Part shown: positions 29,888 to 39,053 of the stretch, in pieces | Layout of the letters: each line of letters begins with the position of its first letter | How positions within the stretch are numbered: the stretch's first letter is position 1 | Assembly: GCF_003850565.1 (NCBI RefSeq) | Contig: NZ_CP027706.1 | Location: 620,001 to 684,000, forward strand | Length of the DNA stretch: 64,000 nt | Source: Pseudomonas sessilinigenes | GTDB lineage: Bacteria > Pseudomonadota > Gammaproteobacteria > Pseudomonadales > Pseudomonadaceae | Direction of reading: 5' to 3' | Translations under genes and position numbers: made by a program | Notes under the pieces: generated by a model | Database searches by the model: none | Seen by the model: the letters and a program-made list of their open reading frames with translations, nothing else | What the model was told of the DNA's origin: nothing

Positions 29888-29922
29888 GGGCACGATCCTG
29901 TTCACAGGTCGTGCCCTTTGTC
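29888..29922 (+). terminator. rplI operon terminator
   Basis: GGGCACGA (29888-29895) pairs with TCGTGCCC (29909-29916); inner CCTG/CAGG around a TTCA loop, one bulged T, then a T-rich tract. It lies just upstream of dnaB. Confidence 0.8.
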
Positions 29923-29964
29923 TTTCTGCCGAACCTGATTTTCACCCCCGAATTCCAAGTGGCC

Positions 29965-31362
29965 ATGAACGATATCTCCGCTCCCGAGCAATACGATCTG
30001 CAAACCGCCGCCCTGAAGGTGCCGCCGCATTCCATCGAGGCCGAACAGGCCGTGCTCGGTGGTCTGATGCTGGACAACAACGCCTGGGAGCGAGTGCTGG
30101 ATCAAGTCTCCGACGGCGATTTCTATCGGCATGACCACCGCTTGATCTTTCGTGCCATCGCCAAGCTGGCCGACCAGAACATGCCCATCGACGTGGTCAC
30201 CCTGTCCGAACAACTGGACAAGGAGGGCCAGACCTCACAGGTGGGCGGGCTGGGCTACCTGGGCGAGTTGGCGAAGAACACCCCTTCGGTGGCTAACATC
30301 AAGGCCTATGCGCAGATCGTTCGCCAGCGGGCGACCCTGCGCCAGCTGATCGGTATCAGCAATGATATTGCCGACAGCGCCTTCAACCCCGAAGGCCGCA
30401 CCGCCGAGGAGATCCTCGATGAGGCCGAGCGGCAGATCTTCCAGATCGCTGAAGCGCGTCCCAAGACTGGTGGCCCGGTCGGTGTCAACGAGCTGTTGAC
30501 CAAGGCCATCGATCGAATCGACACCCTGTTCAATACTTCCGATGCGATTACCGGCCTTTCCACCGGCTATACCGACCTTGACGAGAAGACCAGTGGCCTG
30601 CAGCCGGCCGACCTGATCATCGTCGCCGGCCGTCCCTCGATGGGTAAGACCACCTTCGCCATGAACCTGGTGGAGAACGCAGTACTGCGTAGCGACAAGG
30701 CGGTCCTGGTGTACTCCCTGGAGATGCCAGGCGAATCGCTGATCATGCGTATGCTGTCCTCGCTTGGACGGATCGATCAGACCAAGGTCCGTTCCGGCCA
30801 GTTGGACGATGACGACTGGCCGCGCCTGACCTCCGCGGTCAACCTGCTCAACGACCGCAAGCTGTTCATCGACGATACGGCGGGTATCAGCCCTTCGGAG
30901 ATGCGGGCCCGGACCCGACGACTGGTGCGTGAGCATGGTGATATCGGCCTGATCATGATCGACTACCTGCAGTTGATGCAGATCCCTGGCTCCAGTGGTG
31001 ACAACCGGACCAACGAGATTTCCGAGATCTCGCGTTCCTTGAAGGCCCTGGCCAAGGAGTTCAACTGTCCGGTGGTGGCATTGTCCCAGCTCAACCGTTC
31101 CCTGGAGCAACGTCCCAACAAGCGCCCGGTGAACTCCGACTTGCGTGAATCCGGAGCGATCGAGCAGGACGCCGACGTGATCATGTTCGTGTACCGGGAC
31201 GAGGTGTATCACCCGGAGACCGAGCACAAGGGTATTGCCGAGATCATCATCGGCAAGCAGCGGAACGGCCCCATCGGCTTCATCCGCCTGGCCTTCATCG
31301 GCAAATACACGCGCTTCGAAAACCTGGCTCCGGGCAGCTACAACTTCGACGACGACGAGTAG
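29965..31362 (+). CDS. dnaB: Replicative DNA helicase DnaB
   Basis: 465-residue hexameric helicase of the replication fork. N-terminal domain about 25-130 (VPPHSIEAEQAVLGGLM), linker, RecA-fold C-domain with Walker A GRPSMGKTT near 222-230, Walker B-like LIMIDYLQLM, and the DnaB-specific SQLNRSLEQR. ATG 29965 (MNDISAPEQ) is taken; an in-frame GTG at 29911 lies inside the rplI terminator and is rejected. The ribosome-binding site is weak. No intein is present. Confidence 0.96.
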   Translation: MNDISAPEQYDLQTAALKVPPHSIEAEQAVLGGLMLDNNAWERVLDQVSDGDFYRHDHRLIFRAIAKLADQNMPIDVVTLSEQLDKEGQTSQVGGLGYLGELAKNTPSVANIKAYAQIVRQRATLRQLIGISNDIADSAFNPEGRTAEEILDEAERQIFQIAEARPKTGGPVGVNELLTKAIDRIDTLFNTSDAITGLSTGYTDLDEKTSGLQPADLIIVAGRPSMGKTTFAMNLVENAVLRSDKAVLVYSLEMPGESLIMRMLSSLGRIDQTKVRSGQLDDDDWPRLTSAVNLLNDRKLFIDDTAGISPSEMRARTRRLVREHGDIGLIMIDYLQLMQIPGSSGDNRTNEISEISRSLKALAKEFNCPVVALSQLNRSLEQRPNKRPVNSDLRESGAIEQDADVIMFVYRDEVYHPETEHKGIAEIIIGKQRNGPIGFIRLAFIGKYTRFENLAPGSYNFDDDE

Positions 31363-31434
31363 CCGCATCTCGCCCGGCACTGGCTGAATGGGGCGGGGGC
31401 ACTGGTCTTCTCGCCGCTGATTGCCTCGACCATG

Positions 31435-31470
31435 AATTCCGACTGGCGCAGTCGGAATTGGTCATTTTTT
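31435..31470 (+). terminator. dnaB terminator
   Basis: Perfect 10-bp stem AATTCCGACT (31435-31444) with AGTCGGAATT (31450-31459), loop GGCGC, then GTCA and six T (31465-31470). The T-run directly abuts the promoter of the next gene. Confidence 0.85.
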
Positions 31471-31471
31471 G

Positions 31472-31480
31472 TGCTATATT
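31472..31480 (+). promoter_or_regulatory. Extended -10 promoter element before ygiQ
   Basis: TGCTATATT at 31472-31480 is an extended -10 (TGn plus TATATT). No good -35 is found 17 bp upstream, where the dnaB terminator stem sits. A transcript would start near 31487, giving a leader of about 57 nt. Confidence 0.55.
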
Positions 31481-31543
31481 CCGCGCCCGCGAATTCCCCT
31501 GTCATTCAGCGCGTCCCTATCTGCGCCAACACCGGTCATCGAC

Positions 31544-33841
31544 ATGCAAGCAGCCAAGCCGTTATTCGACTATCCAAAGTACTGGGCCGAATGTTTCGGG
31601 CCAGCACCATTCCTGCCCATGAGCAGGGAGGAGATGGATCAGCTCGGCTGGGATTCCTGCGACATCATCATCGTCACCGGCGATGCCTACGTCGATCACC
31701 CGTCCTTCGGCATGGCGATCATCGGCCGGCTGCTGGAGGCCCAGGGCTTTCGCGTAGGGATCATCGCCCAGCCCAACTGGCAGTCCAAGGACGACTTCAT
31801 GAAGCTCGGCGAGCCGAACCTGTTCTTCGGTGTCGCGGCAGGCAACATGGACTCGATGATCAACCGCTACACCGCCGACAAGAAGGTCCGCTCCGACGAC
31901 GCCTATACCCCAGGTGGCCTGGCGGGCAAGCGTCCGGACCGCGCCAGCCTGGTATATAGCCAGCGCTGCAAGGAAGCCTACAAGCACGTGCCGATCATCC
32001 TCGGTGGCATCGAAGCCTCCCTGCGTCGCATTGCCCACTATGACTACTGGCAAGACCGGGTGCGCAACTCGATCCTGATCGATGCCTGCGCCGACATCCT
32101 GCTCTACGGCAACGCCGAGCGGGCCATCGTCGAAGTGGCCCAGCGCCTGTCCTATGGCCAGAAAATCGAAGACATCACCGATGTGCGCGGCACCGCGTTC
32201 ATTCGTCGTGACACGCCCAAGGACTGGTACGAAGTGGACTCCACCCGCATCGACCGCCCGGGCCGGATCGACAAGATCATCAACCCCTACGTCAACACCC
32301 AGGACACCGCCGCCTGCGCCATCGAGCAGGAAAAAGGCCCGGTAGAGGACCCCAACGAAGCGAAGGTCGTGCAGATCCTGGCCAGCCCGAAGATGACCCG
32401 GGACAAGACCGTGATCCGCCTGCCGTCCATGGAAAAGGTGCGTAACGACCCGGTGCTCTACGCCCACGCCAACCGTGTATTGCACCTGGAGACCAACCCG
32501 GGCAACGCCCGCGCCATGGTGCAAAAGCATGGCGAGCAGGATGTCTGGTTCAACCCGCCACCGATTCCCATGACCACCGAAGAGATGGACTACGTGTTCG
32601 GCATGCCCTACCAGCGCATTCCGCACCCGGCCTATGGCAAGGAAAAGATCCCGGCCTACGACATGATCCGCTTCTCGGTGAACATCATGCGCGGCTGCTT
32701 CGGTGGCTGTACCTTCTGCTCCATCACCGAGCACGAAGGGCGGATCATCCAGAACCGCTCCGAAGAGTCGATCATCCGCGAGATCGAAGAAATTCGTGAC
32801 AAGGTTCCGGGTTTTACCGGGGTGATCTCCGACCTTGGCGGTCCTACCGCCAACATGTACCGCATCGCCTGCAAGAGCCCGGAAATCGAATCCGCGTGCC
32901 GCAAGCCATCCTGCGTGTTCCCAGGTATCTGCCCGAACCTGAACACCGACCATTCGTCGCTGATCCAGCTGTACCGCAGTGCCCGCGCCTTGCCTGGCGT
33001 GAAGAAGATCCTCATCGCTTCCGGCCTGCGTTATGACCTGGCGGTGGAATCGCCGGAATACGTCAAGGAGCTGGTGACCCACCACGTCGGCGGCTACCTG
33101 AAGATCGCCCCGGAACACACCGAGGAAGGTCCGCTGAACCAGATGATGAAACCTGGGATCGGCACCTATGACCGCTTCAAGCGGATGTTCGAGAAGTACT
33201 CCAAGGAGGCGGGCAAGGAGCAGTACCTGATCCCGTACTTCATCGCCGCCCACCCGGGCACTACCGATGAAGACATGATGAACCTGGCCCTATGGCTCAA
33301 GGGCAACGGTTTCCGCGCCGACCAGGTGCAGGCGTTCTATCCGTCGCCGATGGCCAGCGCCACCGCCATGTACCACTCGGGCAAGAACCCGCTGCGCAAG
33401 GTCACCTACAAGAGCGACTCGGTAACCATCGTCAAGAGCGAGGAACAGCGCCGTCTGCACAAGGCGTTCCTGCGCTATCACGACCCCAAGGGCTGGCCGA
33501 TGTTGCGCGAGGCCCTGCTGCGCATGGGCCGTGGCGACTTGATCGGTTCGGGCAAGCAGCAGCTGATCCCGGCGCACCAGCCGTCTACCGACAGCTACCA
33601 GAGTGCCCGACGCAAGAACTCGACACCGGCCGGCAGCCACAAAGTAGCCAAGGAAACCCGGATCCTGACCCAGCACACCGGCTTGCCGCCGCGTGCCAGC
33701 GATGGTGGCAACGCCTGGGACAAGCGCGAACAGGCCAAGGCCGCAGCCTTCGCCCGCAACAAGCAAGCTGCCAAGGAGCGTGCCGACGCAGCCAAGGGCA
33801 AGGGCAAGAAGCCGACCCGCAAGCCGGTAGTGCCGCGCTGA
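31544..33841 (+). CDS. YgiQ family radical SAM protein
   Basis: 765 residues. The N-terminal UPF0313 domain begins near 20 ([15 protein letters not shown]), followed by a radical-SAM core with CxxxCxxC at Cys385, Cys389 and Cys392 (GCFGGCTFC) that binds a 4Fe-4S cluster and S-adenosylmethionine. A C-terminal basic tail rich in Lys and Ala (about 690-765) is low complexity. The reaction is unknown. ATG 31544 is used because the family N-terminus [14 protein letters not shown] starts there; an earlier in-frame start overlaps the promoter. Confidence 0.92.
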   Translation: MQAAKPLFDYPKYWAECFGPAPFLPMSREEMDQLGWDSCDIIIVTGDAYVDHPSFGMAIIGRLLEAQGFRVGIIAQPNWQSKDDFMKLGEPNLFFGVAAGNMDSMINRYTADKKVRSDDAYTPGGLAGKRPDRASLVYSQRCKEAYKHVPIILGGIEASLRRIAHYDYWQDRVRNSILIDACADILLYGNAERAIVEVAQRLSYGQKIEDITDVRGTAFIRRDTPKDWYEVDSTRIDRPGRIDKIINPYVNTQDTAACAIEQEKGPVEDPNEAKVVQILASPKMTRDKTVIRLPSMEKVRNDPVLYAHANRVLHLETNPGNARAMVQKHGEQDVWFNPPPIPMTTEEMDYVFGMPYQRIPHPAYGKEKIPAYDMIRFSVNIMRGCFGGCTFCSITEHEGRIIQNRSEESIIREIEEIRDKVPGFTGVISDLGGPTANMYRIACKSPEIESACRKPSCVFPGICPNLNTDHSSLIQLYRSARALPGVKKILIASGLRYDLAVESPEYVKELVTHHVGGYLKIAPEHTEEGPLNQMMKPGIGTYDRFKRMFEKYSKEAGKEQYLIPYFIAAHPGTTDEDMMNLALWLKGNGFRADQVQAFYPSPMASATAMYHSGKNPLRKVTYKSDSVTIVKSEEQRRLHKAFLRYHDPKGWPMLREALLRMGRGDLIGSGKQQLIPAHQPSTDSYQSARRKNSTPAGSHKVAKETRILTQHTGLPPRASDGGNAWDKREQAKAAAFARNKQAAKERADAAKGKGKKPTRKPVVPR

Positions 33842-33846
33842 TACAA

Positions 33847-33882
33847 CAAGACGCCAGCTATGAAGCTGGCGTCTTGCTTTTT
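33847..33882 (+). terminator. ygiQ terminator
   Basis: Perfect 12-bp stem CAAGACGCCAGC (33847-33858) with GCTGGCGTCTTG (33865-33876), a 6-base loop, then C and five T, starting five bp after the stop. Confidence 0.92.
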
Positions 33883-34019
33883 CTCCCAGGGATTTTTAAC
33901 GGGCACAGGGCAACAAAAGCCTGGCGCTTTGTTAAGGTTGACGACCTGCATTGAGCGTGACGCCCAGGTGGCCTCAAGCCATCAGGCAACCATCCACCGC
34001 CAGACCAAGGACGAATCTC

Positions 34020-34952
34020 GTGGCCAGCGTTATCGACGGAGTCATCAGGGACCTCAACATCACCCAGGTCCTCGCCCGCCAGCGAATCGAAAGCCAACTC
34101 AACCTGCCACGGCTGTTCGCCGCCATCGATACCGATCCCGCGATCGCCGGGGCGGGGGTGGTATACATCGACGCCGACTTCAACGTGATCACCCTGCGTG
34201 AGTTCAGGCCGATTTGCAGCATTACGCCCAAGCGCGTGGTCCTGCGGGAAGCCAAGAGGTACATCGCGCCCCAGCAGTTCGTCGACCAGGTGAAGAACAA
34301 CCCCCGCGAGTCGCGCCTGGCGACCGAGTCCTTCAATACCTCGCTGTCCTGTGCCGCCGCGGTAATCGGCTGGCTGGTGGTATTCAGCGGCACTGTTGCC
34401 GTGCCCTTCACCGCCGGCGCCAGCGCCTGGATGGTGGCGCTCGGGGTGTCGGCGGCGGTAGCCGGGACCGCCCAGTGCGTGATCGGCGGGGCGCGGGTGA
34501 TCAACGAGATCCAGGACCCGGCGGCCAACGACCGGATGGACGATGCCGAGTGGTACACCATCGTCTCGCCGATTCTCGATGGCATTTCCCTGGTGGGCGT
34601 CGGGGGTTCCGCGCTGACCACGGTCAAGCTGCTCAAGGCCAGCAAGGCGGCCAATACCGGCAAGAGCTGGACCCAGTTGCTCAAGGGGCTCAACCGCCAG
34701 GAGCGGGCCAGGCTGACCAAGGAGCTCTTGACCCTGCGCGATCCGAGCCTGACCCCCAAGTTGCTGAAGCTCAAGCAGCGCACCGAAGGATTGACCAAGC
34801 GCTATTCGACGACGCAGATCAGGCACGCGACCCTGACGCAGATGCAAGATGCCCTGGGCGCGGTCCTGAGCACCACCGGCAGCATCCGCTCCGGCAACCT
34901 GGGCACGGCGAAAACCCTGGCCGTAGGGCTCTATGAGGAGTTCGACGAATGA
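34020..34952 (+). CDS. Uncharacterised protein with a central hydrophobic region
   Basis: 310 residues from a GTG at 34020, supported by AAGGA at 34007-34011; a TTG at 33951 would add 23 residues but has no ribosome-binding site. No enzyme motif is recognised. The N-terminal about 90 residues are soluble (VYIDADFNVITLREFRPIC). Residues about 108-160 form two hydrophobic, Gly/Ala-rich segments, a third weaker one lies near 185-205, and the last 100 residues are basic and helical. No signal peptide. I recall homologues labelled NAD synthetase; nothing here resembles that enzyme (the real nadE is at 36880). Four-base ATGA overlap with the next gene. One possibility is a membrane-inserting toxin or effector whose partner is the following protein; this is inference. 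Confidence 0.72.
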   Translation: MASVIDGVIRDLNITQVLARQRIESQLNLPRLFAAIDTDPAIAGAGVVYIDADFNVITLREFRPICSITPKRVVLREAKRYIAPQQFVDQVKNNPRESRLATESFNTSLSCAAAVIGWLVVFSGTVAVPFTAGASAWMVALGVSAAVAGTAQCVIGGARVINEIQDPAANDRMDDAEWYTIVSPILDGISLVGVGGSALTTVKLLKASKAANTGKSWTQLLKGLNRQERARLTKELLTLRDPSLTPKLLKLKQRTEGLTKRYSTTQIRHATLTQMQDALGAVLSTTGSIRSGNLGTAKTLAVGLYEEFDE

Positions 34953-35410
34953 TCGGCGGGGGCAGCATGCGCGAGTTCCTGGCGCGGTATTTCCCGACCT
35001 TCATGCTTACGGTGCTGCTGGGCTGCTTCAGCGCATCGTTGCTGTTGTCGCTGGCGCAAGTCACCTACTGGCGTGGCATCGCGCCGCAGCAGAGCAACGA
35101 CTACATGGGCCTGGGCCTGCTGGTGCTGATTGTGTTGCTGGTGGTGGGTAACCTGCTGGTGGTGCGCGGTATCGCCTGGGGTGTGTGGCTGGTGGCCGGT
35201 TACTTCGCCCTGTGCCTGGTCCTGGTGGCGCCGATGTTCCAATACCATCCGCACCAGGGCATCTATCTGGCAGGGCTGCTATTGCCCTTGCTGGGGCTGT
35301 TGCTACTCAACAGCCGGCGCCATCGGCAGATGCGTGAAAAGCTGCTGGAGATCCGCCACCAGCGTCAACGGCTCAAGGTGTCGTTGAAGCCCCAGCGCAA
35401 GCGCCCCTGA
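34949..35410 (+). CDS. Small four-helix membrane protein
   Basis: 153 residues. Four hydrophobic segments at about 16-40, 52-72, 76-98 and 104-120, then a strongly basic cytoplasmic-type tail (RRHRQMREKLLEIRHQRQRL). Family not recognised. It is translationally coupled to the preceding gene through an ATGA overlap; a second in-frame ATG (34967) with a GGGGG stretch just before it could be used instead. Size and topology would suit an accessory or protective partner of the upstream protein, but no homology supports that. Confidence 0.7.
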   Translation: MIGGGSMREFLARYFPTFMLTVLLGCFSASLLLSLAQVTYWRGIAPQQSNDYMGLGLLVLIVLLVVGNLLVVRGIAWGVWLVAGYFALCLVLVAPMFQYHPHQGIYLAGLLLPLLGLLLLNSRRHRQMREKLLEIRHQRQRLKVSLKPQRKRP

Positions 35411-35440
35411 TAATCACGGTGGGGCGCCTGGGGAAGTGGT

Positions 35441-36028
35441 TCAGCTCGGCTTTGAGTCGACCCACTTGGCAGAAACCGAAGGTTGCCAGGCGCTCAGGGC
35501 ATCCAGCAGGCCGGCCGGCGACTGGTTGATCTGCAGCATCTGGCGGTGCGCAGTACTGACGAAACCCTCGCCGACGATATGGTCGAGGAAGCCGCCGAGC
35601 TTTTCATAGAAGCCATTCACTTCCAGCAGCCCCAGGGGCTTGCGGTGGTACCCCAGCTGGCCCCAGGTCCAGACTTCGAACAGTTCTTCCAGGGTGCCAA
35701 GGCCCCCGGGCAGGGCGATGAAGGCATCGCTGAGTTCGGCCATGCGCGCCTTGCGGGCATGCATGCCATCCACCACTTCCAGGCGGGTCAAGCCGTTGTG
35801 GCCGATCTCGATGTCTTTCAGGCTTTGCGGAATGATGCCCACGACTTCTCCGCCAGCGGCCATGGCCGCATCGGCGACGATGCCCATCAGGCCCACCGCG
35901 CCACCGCCGTAGACCAGGGTCAGGTTGCGCTCGGCAATGGCCCGGCCCATGGCCTGGGCAGCTTCGCGATAGGCAGGATTGGCGCCAGCGCTGGCGCCGC
36001 AGAATACACAGACTGAAGTTAACGGCAT
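35441..36028 (-). CDS. LOG-family (TIGR00730) protein, probable nucleotide 5'-monophosphate phosphoribohydrolase
   Basis: 195-residue Rossmann-fold protein. [11 protein letters not shown] at the N-terminus, [10 protein letters not shown] near 40-49, and the family signature PGGxGTxxE (PGGLGTLEE) with the catalytic Glu. Members related to plant LONELY GUY cleave cytokinin riboside monophosphates or AMP to base plus ribose 5-phosphate; the physiological substrate here is unknown. ATG 36028 with GGGAGC seven bases before it is used; a 19-codon upstream extension is not family-like. Confidence 0.88.
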   Translation of the reverse strand: MPLTSVCVFCGASAGANPAYREAAQAMGRAIAERNLTLVYGGGAVGLMGIVADAAMAAGGEVVGIIPQSLKDIEIGHNGLTRLEVVDGMHARKARMAELSDAFIALPGGLGTLEELFEVWTWGQLGYHRKPLGLLEVNGFYEKLGGFLDHIVGEGFVSTAHRQMLQINQSPAGLLDALSAWQPSVSAKWVDSKPS

Positions 36029-36088
36029 GTCTTGCTCCCAGCTCAAAGATCGCCTCAGGGTAAAGGCTCCATGAGCTGCGTCCAAGCA

Positions 36089-36178
36089 TTAAGCGTCGTG
36101 TTGTGGCGTCTCGTAAGTACCGCTGGCACCGCAAGCGTAGGCGGCGAGCAAGCTGCGAAACAGGCTGTTGAACGACAT
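36089..36178 (-). CDS. Possible 29-residue small protein
   Basis: Short minus-strand frame beginning MSFNSLFRSLLAAYA, too short for usual gene callers. CGGAG stands eight bases before the ATG (36176-36178), a good ribosome-binding site. The N-terminal half is amphipathic or hydrophobic, the C-terminal half polar (GTYETPQHDA). It lies 61 bp ahead of the LOG-family gene in the same direction and could share its transcript. Support is limited to the ribosome-binding site and position. Confidence 0.4.
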   Translation of the reverse strand: MSFNSLFRSLLAAYACGASGTYETPQHDA

Positions 36179-36284
36179 GATCCAGGCTCCGGTGAGGTGA
36201 TGCCGGTGATTCTAGGGACGGCTCTCGGGGCTGGCTGCTTGATTGTTTCGATCGGCCTGATAGCAGAGAGTTGTATACAGTTTC

Positions 36285-36298
36285 TTGATGCAAATCAT
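36285..36298 (+). promoter_or_regulatory. Anr/FNR-type box upstream of azurin
   Basis: TTGAT-GCAA-ATCAT matches the Anr/FNR consensus TTGAT-N4-ATCAA at 9 of 10 specified positions. It lies about 87 bp before the azu start codon, consistent with a class II activator site near -41 of a transcript starting around 36333. Confidence 0.72.
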
Positions 36299-36378
36299 AG
36301 GCAGTAGCGAGAAATTCAGGCAGTCTTGGCTCCCATGGATTCAGATGGATTTTGTTAACCCTGCCTTGGAGATTCACC

Positions 36379-36825
36379 ATGTTTGCCAAACTCGTTGCAG
36401 CATCCCTGTTGACACTGGCCAGCAGCCAACTGATGGCCGCCGAGTGCAAGATCGACGTCGACTCTACCGACCAGATGTCCTTCAGCACCAAGGAAATCAC
36501 CATCGACAAGAGCTGCAAGACCTTCACCGTGAACCTGGGCCACTCCGGCAGCCTGCCGAAGAACGTCATGGGTCATAACTGGGTACTGAGCAAGACCGCA
36601 GACATGGCTGGCATCGCTGCCGACGGCATGGCCGCTGGCATCGACAAGAACTACCTGAAGGAAGGCGACACCCGCGTCATTGCCCACACCAAGATCATCG
36701 GTGCCGGTGAAAAGGATTCGGTGACCTTCGACGTGTCCAAGCTGACCGCTGGCGAGAGCTACCAGTTCTTCTGCTCGTTCCCTGGCCACAACTCGATGAT
36801 GAAAGGCGCCGTGATCGTGAAGTAA
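36379..36825 (+). CDS. azu: Azurin
   Basis: 148-residue precursor of the periplasmic blue-copper electron carrier. Signal peptide 1-20 (cleavage LMA/AECK) gives a 128-residue mature protein with all copper ligands in place: His46 (MGHNW), and Cys112, His117 and Met121 in [12 protein letters not shown] (mature numbering); the Cys3-Cys26 disulfide pair is also present. ATG 36379 follows TTGGAGA. An Anr box upstream suggests induction at low oxygen, as expected for a carrier serving anaerobic or microaerobic respiration. Confidence 0.97.
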   Translation: MFAKLVAASLLTLASSQLMAAECKIDVDSTDQMSFSTKEITIDKSCKTFTVNLGHSGSLPKNVMGHNWVLSKTADMAGIAADGMAAGIDKNYLKEGDTRVIAHTKIIGAGEKDSVTFDVSKLTAGESYQFFCSFPGHNSMMKGAVIVK

Positions 36826-36840
36826 TCAGGCCGGCTGCAA

Positions 36841-36868
36841 AAAAAAGCGCCCCGAGGGGCGCTTTTTT
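36841..36868. terminator. Bidirectional terminator between azu and nadE
   Basis: AAAAAAGCGCCCC and GGGGCGCTTTTTT form a long stem with A-run and T-run on opposite sides, between two convergent genes, so it serves both strands. Confidence 0.92.
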
Positions 36869-36879
36869 GTGCCTGTCGT

Positions 36880-37707
36880 TCAGGGCGCGAAGGGCATGAC
36901 CCGCTTGTGGTGGGTCTTGCGATAGGTGTCGCAGATGATCTTGAAGGCTTCCTCGCGTACCGGCTGGCCGTGCAGGAAGGCATCGATCTCGGCATAGGTG
37001 ACGCCGTGGGAGGCTTCGTCCGGCTTGCCCGGCGACAGGTCCTCGAGATCGGCGGTGGGGATCTTCTCCACCAGCGACTCGGGGGCCCCGAAATACCGGG
37101 CAATGGCCCGTACCTGGTTTTTCACCAGGCCGCTCAGGGGCGCCAGGTCGCAGGCGCCGTCGCCGAACTTGGTGAAGAAGCCCATCACGGCCTCGGCGGC
37201 ATGGTCGGTACCGATCACCAGGCCCTGGGTGGCGCCGGCGATGGTGTACTGGGCGACCATGCGCATCCGCGCCTTGGTGTTGCCCAGTACGAAGTCCCGG
37301 GACACCGCGTGCTGGCCTTCGAAGGCTGCCACTTCATGGGCCAGGGCCTTGACCGCCGGGCCGATGTTCACGGTGTGGCGCTCGTCGGGGTTGATGAAGT
37401 CCACCGAGGCCTGGGCGTCGTGCTCGTCGAACTGCGTCTCGTAGGGCAGGCGCACGGCGATGAAACGGTAATGCGGGTCACCGCTGCGCTCACGCAGCTC
37501 ACGCATGGCTCGCTGGGCCAGCAGGCCGGCGGTCAGGGAGTCGACACCGCCGCTGATGCCCAGTACCAGGGACTTGAGGCCGGAATTGACCAGGCAGTCC
37601 TGAATGAAGCGCACGCGCCGGGCGACTTCCGCTTCCAGGGCGGCTTGGTCGGGAAAAGGTGCTTGGACCTTGAGCTGCTGCGCAATCTCAAGCTGTACGG
37701 CTTGCAT
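36880..37707 (-). CDS. nadE: Ammonia-dependent NAD+ synthetase
   Basis: 275 residues, the short form without a glutaminase domain. Adenylates nicotinate adenine dinucleotide and amidates it to NAD+. The PP-loop SGGVDS is near 52-57 ([12 protein letters not shown]); later [18 protein letters not shown] and [12 protein letters not shown] are family signatures. Four bp behind pncB, so the two salvage genes form one operon. Confidence 0.96.
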   Translation of the reverse strand: MQAVQLEIAQQLKVQAPFPDQAALEAEVARRVRFIQDCLVNSGLKSLVLGISGGVDSLTAGLLAQRAMRELRERSGDPHYRFIAVRLPYETQFDEHDAQASVDFINPDERHTVNIGPAVKALAHEVAAFEGQHAVSRDFVLGNTKARMRMVAQYTIAGATQGLVIGTDHAAEAVMGFFTKFGDGACDLAPLSGLVKNQVRAIARYFGAPESLVEKIPTADLEDLSPGKPDEASHGVTYAEIDAFLHGQPVREEAFKIICDTYRKTHHKRVMPFAP

Positions 37708-37710
37708 GAT

Positions 37711-38925
37711 TCACTCCTTGCCAGGTTGGGCAGGTACTTGGAAAACGTGGCGCAAATAGGCGACGAAGTTCGGGTCCTTGCAATGGGTCTTGCCCGCTTC
37801 GTCGGAGATCTTGGCGACGGGCTGGCCATTGCAGGCGGCCATTTTAAGCACGATGCTCATCGGCTCGACACCGGGGATGTCACAGGTCAGGTTGGTGCCG
37901 ATGCCGAAGCTGACATTGATCCGCCCGCGCAGCGCCCGGAAGATCTCCAGGGAGCGGGGCAGGGTCAGGCTGTCGGAGAACACCAGGGTCTTGCTCATCG
38001 GGTCGATGCCCAGCTTGTGGTAGTGGGCGATGGCCTTTTCCGCCCAGAGGATCGGGTCCCCCGAGTCATGGCGCAGGCCGTCGAACAGCTTGGCGAAGAA
38101 CAGGTCGAAATCCCCCAGGAAAGCATCGGTGGTGATGCAGTCGGTCAGGGCGATGCCCAGCAGGCCCCGGTATTCGCGGACCCAGCAGTCGAGGGCGGCG
38201 ATCTGGCTGTCGATCAGCCGTGGTCCCAACTGCTGGTGGGCCATGATCCACTCGTGGGCCATGGTGCCCAGGGGCTTCATGTTCAGCTCCCGGGACAGGT
38301 GCACGTTGCTGGTGCCGACGAAACGCCCGGGGAAATCGTGCTTGAGCACATTCACCACTTCTTCCTGGACTCGGTAGGAGAAGCGCCGGCGAGTGCCGAA
38401 ATCCGCCACTTGCAGCTCGGACAACTCTTCGCTGCTGGCGTTGGCAGTCAGCCAGTCGAACTTGCGGTACAGCTGCTCGCGGGCCTGCACCAGTTGGACT
38501 TCCCGGTAGCGGTAGCGATTGCGCACCTCGCTGATGATGGCCAGCATCGGCACTTCGAACAGGATCACGTGCAGCCAGGGGCCGCGCAGGCGGATGAACA
38601 GTTCGTCGTTCTCGATACCGGTGTGCACATAGCGCAGGTTGAAGCGGAACAGCCCGAGAAAACGCAGGAAATCCGGCTTGAGGAAGCTGATGCGCTCGAG
38701 AAAACCCAACTGGTCGGCACTCAGGCTCAGCTCGGCCAGGTGTTCGAACTGGTAGCGGATCTCCGCCAGGTAGGGCCGCAGGTCCTCGCTGTTACGGCAA
38801 CGAAACTCCCATTCCACCTCGACGTTGGGGTAGTTGTGCAGCACCGCCTGCATCATGGTCAGTTTGTAGAAGTCGGTGTCGAGCAGGTTCTGCACGATGC
38901 GATCGGCAAACACACTCTCGCTCAT
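37711..38925 (-). CDS. pncB: Nicotinate phosphoribosyltransferase
   Basis: 404 residues. Converts nicotinate and PRPP to nicotinate mononucleotide in the Preiss-Handler salvage route, feeding NadE. Contains [15 protein letters not shown] at the N-terminus and [19 protein letters not shown] followed by AHEW, whose His is the autophosphorylated residue. The start MSESVFADR (38925) is preferred since GGAG lies nine bases upstream; the ATG five codons earlier has no ribosome-binding site. Confidence 0.96.
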   Translation of the reverse strand: MSESVFADRIVQNLLDTDFYKLTMMQAVLHNYPNVEVEWEFRCRNSEDLRPYLAEIRYQFEHLAELSLSADQLGFLERISFLKPDFLRFLGLFRFNLRYVHTGIENDELFIRLRGPWLHVILFEVPMLAIISEVRNRYRYREVQLVQAREQLYRKFDWLTANASSEELSELQVADFGTRRRFSYRVQEEVVNVLKHDFPGRFVGTSNVHLSRELNMKPLGTMAHEWIMAHQQLGPRLIDSQIAALDCWVREYRGLLGIALTDCITTDAFLGDFDLFFAKLFDGLRHDSGDPILWAEKAIAHYHKLGIDPMSKTLVFSDSLTLPRSLEIFRALRGRINVSFGIGTNLTCDIPGVEPMSIVLKMAACNGQPVAKISDEAGKTHCKDPNFVAYLRHVFQVPAQPGKE

Positions 38926-39053
38926 AATGGGAATCTCCATGCTGGCCGCGACTGACAGGTGCGGCGCTCAGCTCTTTCAGTGAAGGCGCTAGTGGCGCAT
39001 AGACGTCCTGGGCTTTGCCAGTTTTTTTTCGCGCCTGGGTTCATATCGGACGA

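Noticed and set aside
36907..38955. 682-codon + strand open frame across nadE and pncB
   Set aside because: It is the mirror of two well-recognised minus-strand genes and their 4-bp gap; no family motif.
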